From the NCBI GenBank assembly GCA_963700045.1, contig CAVOWK010000012.1:248001-312000 (forward strand): 64,000 bases of DNA. Reading direction: 5' to 3'. Position numbers and translations under genes: made by a program. Shown piece after piece: positions 54,324 through 62,436 of this stretch. This DNA is from RPQJ01 sp963700045 (GTDB taxonomy: Bacteria > Pseudomonadota > Gammaproteobacteria > Steroidobacterales > Steroidobacteraceae). A model generated the notes under the pieces. That model made no database searches. It was not told the DNA's origin and was given only the letters and a program-made list of their open reading frames with translations. The stretch's first letter is position 1, and every line of letters begins with the position of its first letter.

Positions 54324-54740
54324 ATGTCACCCGCCATCTCTGCAGCGCAGGAGGCACCCCCGGTCGTCGGCGTCATCGACTCCGACCCGGTCGCGCGCGC
54401 GGCGTTGAAGACGATGCTGCAGCCCGTCGGTGTCGAAGTCATGAGCTTCGATACCGCGGAGTCGTACCTGCTCTCGGGCTCGTCACGGAACCTTGCGTGC
54501 CTCATCGTCGACCTGCTCCTGCCCGGCATGTCCGGCCTGGAACTGCTGCGCCGGCTGCGCAGCAACGGCAACGACGTGCCGGTGATCCTGCTCGCCGACG
54601 AATCGGACGTTCCCACCGCAGTCGCGGCCATGCGCGAAGGCGCCACGGATTTCATCGAAAAGCCGTACGTGAACGTCGCCATCCTGAAGCAGGTGCAGAA
54701 ACTGATCCGCGGGCAGAGTGGCGGAGCGATGCTCACTTGA
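54324..54740 (+). CDS. Single-domain response regulator (orphan receiver)
   Basis: The 138-residue protein is a FixJ-type receiver alone: VGVIDSDPVARAALKTML, the phospho-acceptor Asp in CLIVDLLLPGMSGLEL, and Lys in FIEKPYVN. There is no output domain. It may modulate the FixL-like kinase as a phosphate sink, or pass the phosphate on. An upstream in-frame ATG at 54207 exists, but the region before 54324 is not receiver-like. Confidence 0.85.
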   Translation: MSPAISAAQEAPPVVGVIDSDPVARAALKTMLQPVGVEVMSFDTAESYLLSGSSRNLACLIVDLLLPGMSGLELLRRLRSNGNDVPVILLADESDVPTAVAAMREGATDFIEKPYVNVAILKQVQKLIRGQSGGAMLT

Positions 54741-54759
54741 GCAGCCGGGCGCCTCGCCC

Positions 54760-55791
54760 ATGACTTCCCTCGACAGCTGGCACGAAGAAAAACAGTCCGC
54801 GTGGCTCTATCGCGAGCTCGCGTCGTGCGAAACCGACGCGAAGATCGCGGAACTGTTCCGCGCACTGGCCGCAGCAGCCGATTTCCAGGCCGACAAGTGG
54901 CTCGCCAGCGCAGCGCAGCCTGCGCCACCCGCGTTTGCGCCGTCCGTGCGTGCACGCATCACCGCCGGGCTTGCACGCGCGTTCGGACCTCGAAGAGTGC
55001 GCCACATGCTGGCCGCAATGAAGGTGCGCGGACTCTCGGCCTACGATTCGCAGCGCTCGCTCGCAGGTCACCTGATGCCCACCTCGGTGTCGGAGGTGGG
55101 CGCACGGCACAAGGGCTACGGCGGCGGCAACCTCCGCGCCGCGGTCTTCGGCATCAACGACGGGCTCGTCTCCAACACCAGCCTGATCATGGGCGTCGCG
55201 GGGGCGGCGGCGAGCGCGGATTTCGTGCTGACCAGCGGCGTGGCGGGATTGCTCGCAGGCGCGCTCTCCATGGCCGCGGGCGAATACGTGTCGATGCGCT
55301 CGCAGCGCGAGATGTTCGAGTACCAGATCGGGCTCGAGCGCGATGAACTGCACGAATACCCGGAAGAAGAAGCGGAGGAGCTCGCGCTGATCTACCAGGC
55401 GCGCGGCATGCAGCTCGATGAGGCGCGCCGCGTGAGCCGCGAGCTGGTGAAGAACGAGGCGAACGCGCTCGACGCGCTCGCGCGCGAAGAGCTGGGACTC
55501 AATCCGGACGATCTCGGCTCGCCGTGGGGCGCCGCGATCTATTCGTTCCTGGCGTTCTCGTTCGGTGCGATCGTCCCGCTGGTGCCGTTCCTGTTCGGAT
55601 TGCCGCTGCAGCGGTCGGTCACGATCGCCGCGATCGCCGCCGGCATTGCACTGTTCGGGGTTGGCGCCGCGTTGAGCCTGTTCACGGGCCGCAGCGCAAT
55701 CGCGGGTGGATTGCGCATGGTGCTGATCGGCGGCGGCGCGGGCGTCGCGACGTGGCTCATTGGCTCGCTGCTGGGAGCGGCGATTGCCTAA
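54760..55791 (+). CDS. VIT1/CCC1-family transporter with N-terminal ferritin-like segment
   Basis: The 343-residue protein has an N-terminal helical region (residues 5-75, EEKQSAWLYRELASCETDAK) resembling the ferritin-like domain of membrane-bound ferritin (MbfA) proteins. The usual second metal ExxH motif is not visible there. The C-terminal VIT1 domain has five helices, with NLRAAVFGINDGLVSNTSLI, AGEYVSMRSQREMFE and the SPWGAAIYSFLAFSFGAIVP block. Family members transport Fe(II) or Mn(II). The ATG at 54760 lies 20 bases after the receiver gene. Confidence 0.88.
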   Translation: MTSLDSWHEEKQSAWLYRELASCETDAKIAELFRALAAAADFQADKWLASAAQPAPPAFAPSVRARITAGLARAFGPRRVRHMLAAMKVRGLSAYDSQRSLAGHLMPTSVSEVGARHKGYGGGNLRAAVFGINDGLVSNTSLIMGVAGAAASADFVLTSGVAGLLAGALSMAAGEYVSMRSQREMFEYQIGLERDELHEYPEEEAEELALIYQARGMQLDEARRVSRELVKNEANALDALAREELGLNPDDLGSPWGAAIYSFLAFSFGAIVPLVPFLFGLPLQRSVTIAAIAAGIALFGVGAALSLFTGRSAIAGGLRMVLIGGGAGVATWLIGSLLGAAIA

Positions 55792-56105
55792 CCCCTGCTG
55801 TGCAGCTGCGACAGCAGCCGGCGGCGTTCTTCGACGAGATCGAGAATGATCGCGGCACCGGCGAGGTTCACGCCGAGGTCCGTCACGAGCCGCGTCATCG
55901 CCAGCACGCGCGGCAGCTGCCGTCGCGGAAAAGCCCAGTCCGAGGGTTCGCGTCCACTGCACGGATCGAGCGCACCGAGTTCCACCATGTCGACGATCCA
56001 CTGCTGCTCGACGCAAAGTCGGCCGCAGAGTTCGTCGATGCGCAGCCAGTCGTCGTCGAGGAATTGCGCACGCAGCACGTCGTCATCGTCATTGCGGGTG
56101 CTCAT
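55788..56105 (-). CDS. cbpM: Chaperone modulator CbpM
   Basis: The 105-residue protein is MerR-like with DWLRIDELCGRLCVEQQWIV and RLVTDLGVNLAGAAIILDLV, matching CbpM, which binds the J-domain of CbpA and inhibits it. It overlaps the stop of cbpA (ATGA) and is downstream of it, as in E. coli. Its 3' end overlaps the VIT1-like gene by four bases. Confidence 0.9.
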   Translation of the reverse strand: MSTRNDDDDVLRAQFLDDDWLRIDELCGRLCVEQQWIVDMVELGALDPCSGREPSDWAFPRRQLPRVLAMTRLVTDLGVNLAGAAIILDLVEERRRLLSQLHSRG

Positions 56106-57112
56106 GCGGGCGCCCTCGTGCTGGCGGTGAGCTCGGCCCGCGGGTCGAAGGCCAGCTCCCGCTTCATGCGCGCGAAGAAGTCACGCGCCTGCGGGCTGTC
56201 GGGCGGCAGCATGATCGCCAGCGTGACGTACTGGTCACCGGGTGTGGGGCCAGGCAGGCCGCGGCCACGCAATCGCAGCCGCTGCCCGGCCCGGGCGCCG
56301 GCCGGCAGCTTCATTTCGACGGGGCCACCTAGCGTCGGCACCGAAACCGATTCACCCAGCGCGGCTTCCCATGGCGCGACCGGCAACTGCACCGTCACGT
56401 CGCGGCCGTCGAGCTTGAACAGCGGGTGCGGCCGCAGATTCACCTCGAGATACAGGTCGCCGGCCGGACCACCGCCCATGCCCGCGCTGCCCTGGCCCGC
56501 GAGCCGGATCTGCTGGCCCTCGACGACACCCGCAGGGATCGACACGCGCAGGGTGCGCGGCCTCGACGTGACGTGGCCGTCGGGGGTGATCTCGGGCGTG
56601 CGCAGTTCGAGCGTGCGCGTGCCACCGCGATACGCGTCCTCGAGGTCGATCTCGACGCGTGCGACGTGGTCCTGGCCGGCGGCTGCGAAGCCACGCCCTG
56701 CGCCGCCGCGGCCGGCGGATTCGAAACCGTGCGCGCCGCCGAACGGGCTCCGCGCTCCGAACAGCTCGGAAAAGAAGTCACTGAAGTCCGCGCCGGCCCC
56801 CGGACCGGCTGCGCGACCGCCTCGTGCGCCGTGCCCCGGCGTGAACTCGAAGCCTTTGCCCCAGTCGGGCGGCGGACGGAATTCCTGCCCCTGCCGCCAG
56901 TCGGCCCCGAGCTGGTCGTAGGCCGCGCGCTTTTCGGGGTCCTTCAGGACCTCGTTCGCCTCCTGCAGTTCCTTGAACCGCGCCTCGGCATCCTTTTCCT
57001 TGCTGACGTCTGGATGGAACTTGCGCGCGAGCTTGCGATACGCGCGCTTTATCTCATCCTGGGTCGCGCCCCGCGGCACACCCATGACCTCGTAGTAATC
57101 CTTGAATCGCAT
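56102..57112 (-). CDS. cbpA: Curved-DNA-binding J-domain protein CbpA
   Basis: The 336-residue DnaJ-class co-chaperone has the J-domain (residues 3-68, HPD in RKFHPDVSK), a Gly/Phe-rich linker (about 75-140, with FSDFFSELFGA) and two C-terminal beta-domains. There is no zinc-finger, as in CbpA rather than DnaJ. The start MRFKDYYEVMGV lies at 57112. It stimulates DnaK ATPase and binds curved DNA in E. coli. It is divergent from trxC. Confidence 0.93.
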   Translation of the reverse strand: MRFKDYYEVMGVPRGATQDEIKRAYRKLARKFHPDVSKEKDAEARFKELQEANEVLKDPEKRAAYDQLGADWRQGQEFRPPPDWGKGFEFTPGHGARGGRAAGPGAGADFSDFFSELFGARSPFGGAHGFESAGRGGAGRGFAAAGQDHVARVEIDLEDAYRGGTRTLELRTPEITPDGHVTSRPRTLRVSIPAGVVEGQQIRLAGQGSAGMGGGPAGDLYLEVNLRPHPLFKLDGRDVTVQLPVAPWEAALGESVSVPTLGGPVEMKLPAGARAGQRLRLRGRGLPGPTPGDQYVTLAIMLPPDSPQARDFFARMKRELAFDPRAELTASTRAPA

Positions 57113-57257
57113 GGACGGCGTTGCCTCCGGCGGTCGTGGCCCCGCTGATGTGGAGGCGGGGGCACTCCGATGCAAGGCCCGCGCATTGCGAGTTGCGCTT
57201 GCTTCCGGCCCGGACGGCCCCATAGAACCGGCCAAAGCCACCGGAGAAGGGACCGAC

Positions 57258-57716
57258 ATGATTACTGCCAGTGCCGCCCCTGCGGCCACCCAGGTCGTCT
57301 GCCAGCGTTGCGATGGGATCGTCCGTATCCCGACGGCACGGATGCGGGATCAGCCAAAGTGCCCTCGTTGTCACGAAGCGCTGTTCCAGGGCCATCCCGT
57401 AACGCTGACGGCCGCCAATTTTGACCGCCACGTCGCTCGATCCGGCGTCCCGGTGGTCGTCGACTTCTGGGCCCCGTGGTGCGGCCCCTGCCGGTCGATG
57501 GCGCCGGCCTTCGAGCGAGTCGCCGCCGAGACCGAGCCAGCGGCCCGGTTCGCCAAGCTCAACACGGACGAGGCCCAGGACATCGGTGCCCGCTACGGCA
57601 TTCGCAGCATTCCGACCCTGATGGTGTTCAAGGACGGCAAGGAAGTGGCGCGGCAAGCCGGCGCGATGGATGCCACGACCTTGCGGCGCTGGCTGGGGAC
57701 TGTCGTCAGGGGCTAG
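57258..57716 (+). CDS. trxC: Thioredoxin 2 (zinc-containing TrxC)
   Basis: The 152-residue protein has an N-terminal zinc ribbon with paired CxxC (VVCQRCDG and KCPRCHEAL), then a thioredoxin domain with active site WAPWCGPCRSM and cis-Pro in IRSIPTLMVF. GGAGAAGGGA precedes the ATG. It reduces protein disulfides in the cytoplasm under oxidative stress. Confidence 0.95.
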   Translation: MITASAAPAATQVVCQRCDGIVRIPTARMRDQPKCPRCHEALFQGHPVTLTAANFDRHVARSGVPVVVDFWAPWCGPCRSMAPAFERVAAETEPAARFAKLNTDEAQDIGARYGIRSIPTLMVFKDGKEVARQAGAMDATTLRRWLGTVVRG

Positions 57717-57752
57717 GGGTCAGGGGTCAAGGGTCAGGGGATGGGGTTAGTC
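57717..57752. repeat. G-rich repeat GGGGTCA/GGGGTTA after trxC
   Basis: Five or more G-runs of three or four (TAGGGGTCAGGGGTCAAGGG, then TCAGGGGATGGGGTTAG) follow the trxC stop. A G-quadruplex could form on the plus strand. It resembles the minus strand of the pyrimidine tract at 39181-39294, which has GGGGTTAGGGGATAGGGG. Confidence 0.6.
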
Positions 57753-57787
57753 GGAAGCCGGCACCCCTCGCGGCGCCGTCACCCCAA

Positions 57788-57813
57788 CCCTCTCCCGTCT
57801 TGGCGGGAGAGGG
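57788..57813. terminator. Inverted repeat between convergent trxC and DUF2892 genes
   Basis: Perfect 10-base arms CCCTCTCCCG and CGGGAGAGGG flank a six-base loop TCTTGG. The element lies between two convergent genes. This CTCTCCC...GGGAGAG type is common in proteobacterial intergenic spacers and probably serves as a terminator or REP-like element. Confidence 0.6.
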
Positions 57814-57824
57814 AGGCGACGAGG

Positions 57825-58025
57825 TCAGCCTTTCTTCATCGGGCAGGTGCTGATGCCGAAAGGCAGGTAGGCCGGGCACCAACGGAACGTGCCGGTCAGG
57901 ATCGGCACGATGCCGATCAGGCCCCAGTAGCGCGCGTTGCCTTCCAGCAGGAAGAACAGCGACAACAATGCCAGGCCCACGACGATGCGCAAGGTCCGGT
58001 CCATTCCCCCAACGTTCGGTGTCAT
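57825..58025 (-). CDS. DUF2892 small membrane protein
   Basis: The 66-residue protein begins MTPNVGGMDRTLRIVVGLAL, the DUF2892 signature (N-x-G-x-x-D-R), with two helices and the terminal RWCPAYLPFGISTCPMKKG. AGGAG lies ahead of the ATG. DUF2892 also forms the C-terminal membrane part of the rhodanese YgaP. The two Cys residues (WCP and STCP) are family features. The Crp/Fnr regulator lies upstream on the same strand. Confidence 0.9.
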   Translation of the reverse strand: MTPNVGGMDRTLRIVVGLALLSLFFLLEGNARYWGLIGIVPILTGTFRWCPAYLPFGISTCPMKKG

Positions 58026-58123
58026 GACGTACTTCTCCTGGTTGCGTTGTCTCGGTGGTCGAGGTCGGGCCATCGCGGCTCGAACCCTGGAGCACATCCT
58101 AGGAGCCTCGGGCGGCAGTGTCA

Positions 58124-58137
58124 GTAACCTAGGTCAC
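58124..58137. promoter_or_regulatory. Palindrome upstream of the DUF2892 gene
   Basis: GTAACCTAGGTCAC is a near-perfect palindrome (one mismatched pair) about 100 bases upstream of the DUF2892 start and just beyond the Crp/Fnr stop. It is a candidate site for that regulator. The half-site does not match the classical FNR TTGAT, so a different specificity would be needed. Confidence 0.35.
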
Positions 58138-58148
58138 CAAGGGCGGGG

Positions 58149-58814
58149 TCAGGCGCCCGACGCGATCCTGCGCAGGGCACCGGCATCGGTAATCTCGATC
58201 GAGCCGCGGCCCAGTCGCACGCTGCCTTCGTCGGCGAAAACGCGCAGCACGCGCGTGACGATTTCCCGCACGCTGCCGACCTCGTCCGCCAGCTGCTGAT
58301 GCGTCAGCGACACGGTTCTGCCATGGCCGAGCAAAGCCGCCGCGACGCGTCGATCCAGCTTGTGAAAAGCCACTGCCTCGACCAGACCCATCAGGTCCGC
58401 GAGGCGGTCCGCAAACAGCCCGAACACGTACTGGCGGAACGGAGCGTGCCTGGCCATCAGCACGTCGAACGCTGCGTGTGACAACACGACGAGTCGCGCG
58501 TCCGCCTCGACCGTGCCGGACGCAGGGTAGTCACTGTTGCCCATGAGGCAGCTGCTGGTGAGGACGCAACTCTCCCCGGGGCCGACCCGATACAGTTGCA
58601 GTTCCCTGCCTTCGCCCACCTTCGAGACGCGGATCGATCCGCGCAGGACGAACGGGAACTGGCGGCAGGGCGAGCCCGCGCCGAACAGTGCCGTGCCGGC
58701 CGGCAGGTCGACCAGTTGCGCGTCAGCGAGCATGACGGCGAGATCGGCCGCATCCAGGCCCTGCAGCGCCGGGTATGCCGCCTGCAACTCCGCTGCGACG
58801 ACGTCCTCCGTCAT
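58149..58814 (-). CDS. Crp/Fnr-family transcriptional regulator
   Basis: The 221-residue regulator has a cyclic-nucleotide-binding-like beta-roll and a C-terminal winged helix (VSLTHQQLADEVGSVREIVT). There is no N-terminal FNR-type Cys cluster, so it should not carry a 4Fe-4S cluster of the FNR kind. The beta-roll loop has a Cys pair in GPGESCVLTSSCLMGNSDYP, in place of the cAMP phosphate-binding cassette, which suggests a thiol-based signal. It lies between pyc and the DUF2892 gene on the same strand. Confidence 0.9.
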   Translation of the reverse strand: MTEDVVAAELQAAYPALQGLDAADLAVMLADAQLVDLPAGTALFGAGSPCRQFPFVLRGSIRVSKVGEGRELQLYRVGPGESCVLTSSCLMGNSDYPASGTVEADARLVVLSHAAFDVLMARHAPFRQYVFGLFADRLADLMGLVEAVAFHKLDRRVAAALLGHGRTVSLTHQQLADEVGSVREIVTRVLRVFADEGSVRLGRGSIEITDAGALRRIASGA

Positions 58815-58827
58815 GCGTGCCGCCGCT

Positions 58828-61800
58828 TCATGCCGTGACCGCCTCGAGCACCAGCAACAGGTCCTTGGCGTCCACCTGCTGGCCCGGGCGCGCGATGATT
58901 TCGGCGATCACGCCATCGCGTTCTGCGCGCACGCTCGTTTCCATCTTCATCGCCTCGATAGTCACCAGCACGTCGCCACGGGCAACGGCATGACCGGGCA
59001 AGACGTTGACCGTGGCGATCGTGCCCGGCATCGGCGCGCCGACTTCGTCCGGGTGATCGAGCTCGGCCTTGCGGCGCGGCGGACGCTTCGCGACCTGGCT
59101 CCGGTCCTGCACCCTGACCGACCGCGGTTGTCCGTTCAGCTCGAAGAACACGCTGCGCGTGCCGTCGTCGTGCAAGTCGCTGGTCGTCACGTAGCGGATG
59201 ATCAGGTGCTTGCCCTTCTCGAGATCGACCGTGATCTCTTCACCCGCTTCCAGGCCGTAGAAGAAGGCGCGCGTCGGCAGCACGCTCACGTCACCGAAAT
59301 GCGTGCGATCCGCCATGTAGTCGGAGAACACCTTCGGATACATCAGCCACGACGCAAACTCATGATCGGTTATGGCGCGCGGCATCTTCTCCTGCACGCG
59401 TGCGCGGGCCTGGTCGAGATCGACCGGCGGCAGGAGTTCGCCCGGGCGTGAGGTCGAGGGTTGCACGTCGCCGAGGATCTTGCGCTGCAGTTCGCGCGGG
59501 AAGCCGCCGACCGGCTGGCCGATGTCGCCGCGGAACAACGCGACCACCGATTCCGGGAAGGCTACGTCCGTCCCCGGATCGGCGACATCCTCGGCCGTGA
59601 GTCCACTCGTCACCATCATGATCGCCATGTCGCCCACGACCTTCGACGACGGCGTGACCTTGACGATGTCGCCAAACATCTCGTTGACCTGGGCGTAAGC
59701 GCGCGCCACCTCATGCCAGCGGGTGTCGTCGATCCCGAGCGCGCGGGCCTGTTCGCGCAGGTTGGTGTACTGCCCGCCGGGCATGCCGTGCACGTACACC
59801 TCGGAAGCGCCGGCACGCATGTCGCTCTCGAACGCCGCGTAGCCGTGACGCACCTGCTCCCAGTAGTTGGAGAGCAGCCGCAGGTTGTCGGGGTCGAGAC
59901 CGGAATCCCGCGGGCCGTGGCGCAACGCTTCGACGATCGAACCCAGGTTCGGTTGCGACGTCAGGCCGCTCATGGCATCGAGCGCGCCGTCCACGGCATC
60001 GCAGCCGGCATCGATGGCTGCGAGTACGCTGGCAGCTGCAATGCCGCTGGTGTCGTGCGTGTGGAAGTGCACCGGAATGCCGATCTCGGCCTTGAGCGCC
60101 CTGACCAGGGTGTGCGCGGCTCGCGGCTGGCACAGGCCCGCCATGTCCTTGATGCCGAGAATGTGGGCGCCCGCCCGCTCCAGCTGCTTCGCCATCGCAA
60201 CGTAGTACTTGAGGTCGTACCTGGACTGGCGTGGATCGCTCAGGTTGCCCGTATAGCAGATGGCGGCTTCGCACAGCTTGCCGGACTCGCCGACTGCGTC
60301 CATCGCGACGCGCATGTTGTCGACCCAGTTCAGCGAATCGAAGACGCGGAACACGTCGACACCGTTGTTCGCGGCCTGCTGCACGAAGTACCGCACGACG
60401 TTGTCCGGGTAGTTCGTGTACCCCACCGCGTTGGCGGATCGCAGCAGCATCTGCAGCAGCAGGTTCGGCATCGCCTCGCGGAACGCGATCAGGCGGTCCC
60501 ACGGGCATTCGCGCAGGAAGCGCATCGCGACGTCGAACGTCGCGCCACCCCAGCATTCGACGGAGAACAGGTCCGGTGCCAGCCGCGCGTAGGCCGGCGC
60601 GATGGCGACCAGGTCGCGGGTGCGAAAGCGGGTCGCCAGCAGGGATTGGTGGGCATCACGGAACGTGGTGTCGGTGAGCAGCGCCTGCGGCTGGTCGAGC
60701 ATCCACTGCGAGAACTTGCTCGCGCCCAGCTCGTCGAGACGCTGCTTCGTGCCGGGCGGCGGCGTACTGACGGGCAACTTCGGCGGACGTGCATCCACGA
60801 TGCGGCCCGGACGGGCGCGGCCGGCCACTTCCGGGTTACCGTTCACGATCACGTCCGCGACGAAGCGCAGCAACCGCGTCGCACGGTCGCGCTTGCGCGG
60901 ATAGCGGAACAGCTCCGGTGTCTGGTCGATGAACCGGGTGGTGTACGAGCCGTCACGGAAGTGCTCGTGCGTGATCAACTGCTCGAGGAAGCGCAGGTTC
61001 GTGCTGACACCGCGCACCCGGAACTCCTTCAGCGCGCGGTCCATGCGCGCGATCGTCTCGTCGGACGACGGCGCCCAGGCGGTCACCTTCACCAGCAGCG
61101 AGTCGTACGAGCGGGTGATGAACGCGCCCGAGTACGCCGTACCTGCATCGAGCCGGATGCCGAAACCCGCCGGGCTGCGATAAGCCGTGATGCGGCCGTA
61201 GTCCGGGATGAAGCTGTTCTCGGGATCCTCCGTCGTGACCCGGCACTGCATCGCATGGCCGGTGACGCGGATGTCCGCCTGCGCGGGCACGCCGCTGGCG
61301 GGCGTGCCGATCGCGGCGCCCTCGGCGATGCGGATCTGCGCCTTGACGATGTCGATGCCGGTGACTACTTCGGTCACCGTATGCTCGACCTGGATGCGCG
61401 GATTGACCTCGATGAAATAGAACTGGCCGGTGTCTGCGTCCTGCAGGAACTCGACGGTGCCTGCATTGAGGTAACCGACGGCGCGCCCGATGCGCAGACC
61501 GAGTTCGCAGAGTTCCAGCCGCCGCGTGTCGTCCAGGAAAACGGCCGGTGCGCGCTCGACGACCTTCTGGTTGCGGCGCTGCACGGTGCAGTCGCGCTCG
61601 TAGAGGTGCACCAGGTTGCCATGCCTGTCGCCGAGGATCTGCACTTCGACGTGGCGCGCGCGCCGCACCAGTTTCTCGAGGTAGACCTCGTCGTTGCCGA
61701 ACGCGGCCTTCGCTTCGCGCCGTGCGATGGCGACCATCTCGCCCAGTTGCGAGGCGTCGTCGATCGCGCGCATGCCGCGGCCGCCGCCACCCCAGCTGGC

Positions 61801-62292
61801 CTTGAGCATGACGGGATAGCCAACCCTCGCGGCCAGCTCGAGCACCTTGGCAGCGTCGGGCGGTAGCGGCGGCGTGGCCGGCATCACCGGCACACCCGCC
61901 GCAATCGCGAGCTCGCGTGCGGTCACCTTGTTGCCGAGCCGACGCATTATTTCGGGCGTCGGACCAATGAACAGCAGACCCGCATCCGCGCAGGCTTCCG
62001 CGAACGTCGGGTTCTCGGAGAGGAACCCGTAGCCGGGGTGGATTGCATCGGCACCGCATTCGAGCGCCACGCGGATGATGTCGTCGATCCCGAGGTAAGC
62101 CTCGACCGGCCCCTTGCCCTCGCCCACCAGGTAGGCCTCGTCCGCCTTCATGCGGTGCAGCGAGAAGCGGTCCTCCTGCGAGTAGATCGAGACGGTCTTG
62201 ATCCCCAGCTCGTGCGCAGCACGCATCACGCGGATGGAGATCTCGCCGCGGTTGGCGACGAGCAGGGTCTTGATCTTGCGGTGGTGGCGCAT
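58828..62292 (-). CDS. pyc: Pyruvate carboxylase (single chain)
   Basis: The 1154-residue anaplerotic enzyme carboxylates pyruvate to oxaloacetate with ATP, bicarbonate and biotin. Biotin carboxylase occupies about residues 1-460 (LLVANRGEISIRVMRAAHEL, GGGGRGM ATP loop, EVNPRIQVEHTVTE). The carboxyltransferase follows at about 530-810 (TTFRDAHQSLLATR, with FHTHDTSG metal-binding His residues), then the tetramerisation domain. The biotinyl domain ends the protein with the biotin-Lys in IEAMKMET. The start MRHHRKIKTLLVANRGE at 62292 is chosen because upstream codons lack homology. Only 14 bases separate its stop from the Crp/Fnr start. Confidence 0.96.
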   Translation of the reverse strand: MRHHRKIKTLLVANRGEISIRVMRAAHELGIKTVSIYSQEDRFSLHRMKADEAYLVGEGKGPVEAYLGIDDIIRVALECGADAIHPGYGFLSENPTFAEACADAGLLFIGPTPEIMRRLGNKVTARELAIAAGVPVMPATPPLPPDAAKVLELAARVGYPVMLKASWGGGGRGMRAIDDASQLGEMVAIARREAKAAFGNDEVYLEKLVRRARHVEVQILGDRHGNLVHLYERDCTVQRRNQKVVERAPAVFLDDTRRLELCELGLRIGRAVGYLNAGTVEFLQDADTGQFYFIEVNPRIQVEHTVTEVVTGIDIVKAQIRIAEGAAIGTPASGVPAQADIRVTGHAMQCRVTTEDPENSFIPDYGRITAYRSPAGFGIRLDAGTAYSGAFITRSYDSLLVKVTAWAPSSDETIARMDRALKEFRVRGVSTNLRFLEQLITHEHFRDGSYTTRFIDQTPELFRYPRKRDRATRLLRFVADVIVNGNPEVAGRARPGRIVDARPPKLPVSTPPPGTKQRLDELGASKFSQWMLDQPQALLTDTTFRDAHQSLLATRFRTRDLVAIAPAYARLAPDLFSVECWGGATFDVAMRFLRECPWDRLIAFREAMPNLLLQMLLRSANAVGYTNYPDNVVRYFVQQAANNGVDVFRVFDSLNWVDNMRVAMDAVGESGKLCEAAICYTGNLSDPRQSRYDLKYYVAMAKQLERAGAHILGIKDMAGLCQPRAAHTLVRALKAEIGIPVHFHTHDTSGIAAASVLAAIDAGCDAVDGALDAMSGLTSQPNLGSIVEALRHGPRDSGLDPDNLRLLSNYWEQVRHGYAAFESDMRAGASEVYVHGMPGGQYTNLREQARALGIDDTRWHEVARAYAQVNEMFGDIVKVTPSSKVVGDMAIMMVTSGLTAEDVADPGTDVAFPESVVALFRGDIGQPVGGFPRELQRKILGDVQPSTSRPGELLPPVDLDQARARVQEKMPRAITDHEFASWLMYPKVFSDYMADRTHFGDVSVLPTRAFFYGLEAGEEITVDLEKGKHLIIRYVTTSDLHDDGTRSVFFELNGQPRSVRVQDRSQVAKRPPRRKAELDHPDEVGAPMPGTIATVNVLPGHAVARGDVLVTIEAMKMETSVRAERDGVIAEIIARPGQQVDAKDLLLVLEAVTA

Positions 62293-62436
62293 CGGGTCGG
62301 GGAACTCGTTCGAAATGAACCGGTGGGCGGACACGTGCCCCGGTCCGGGCGGGCTGCACTTTGCGCCCAAAATAATACGTGGCGCGGCGCTCTGGTATGT
62401 TCGTTTCCTTCGACCGACCTGCCGCGAAGGAATGAC

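Noticed and set aside
59461..61866. An 801-codon open frame on the plus strand
   Set aside because: It lies wholly opposite pyruvate carboxylase and shows the low-complexity, Arg/His/Val-rich composition of an antisense shadow in GC-rich DNA.
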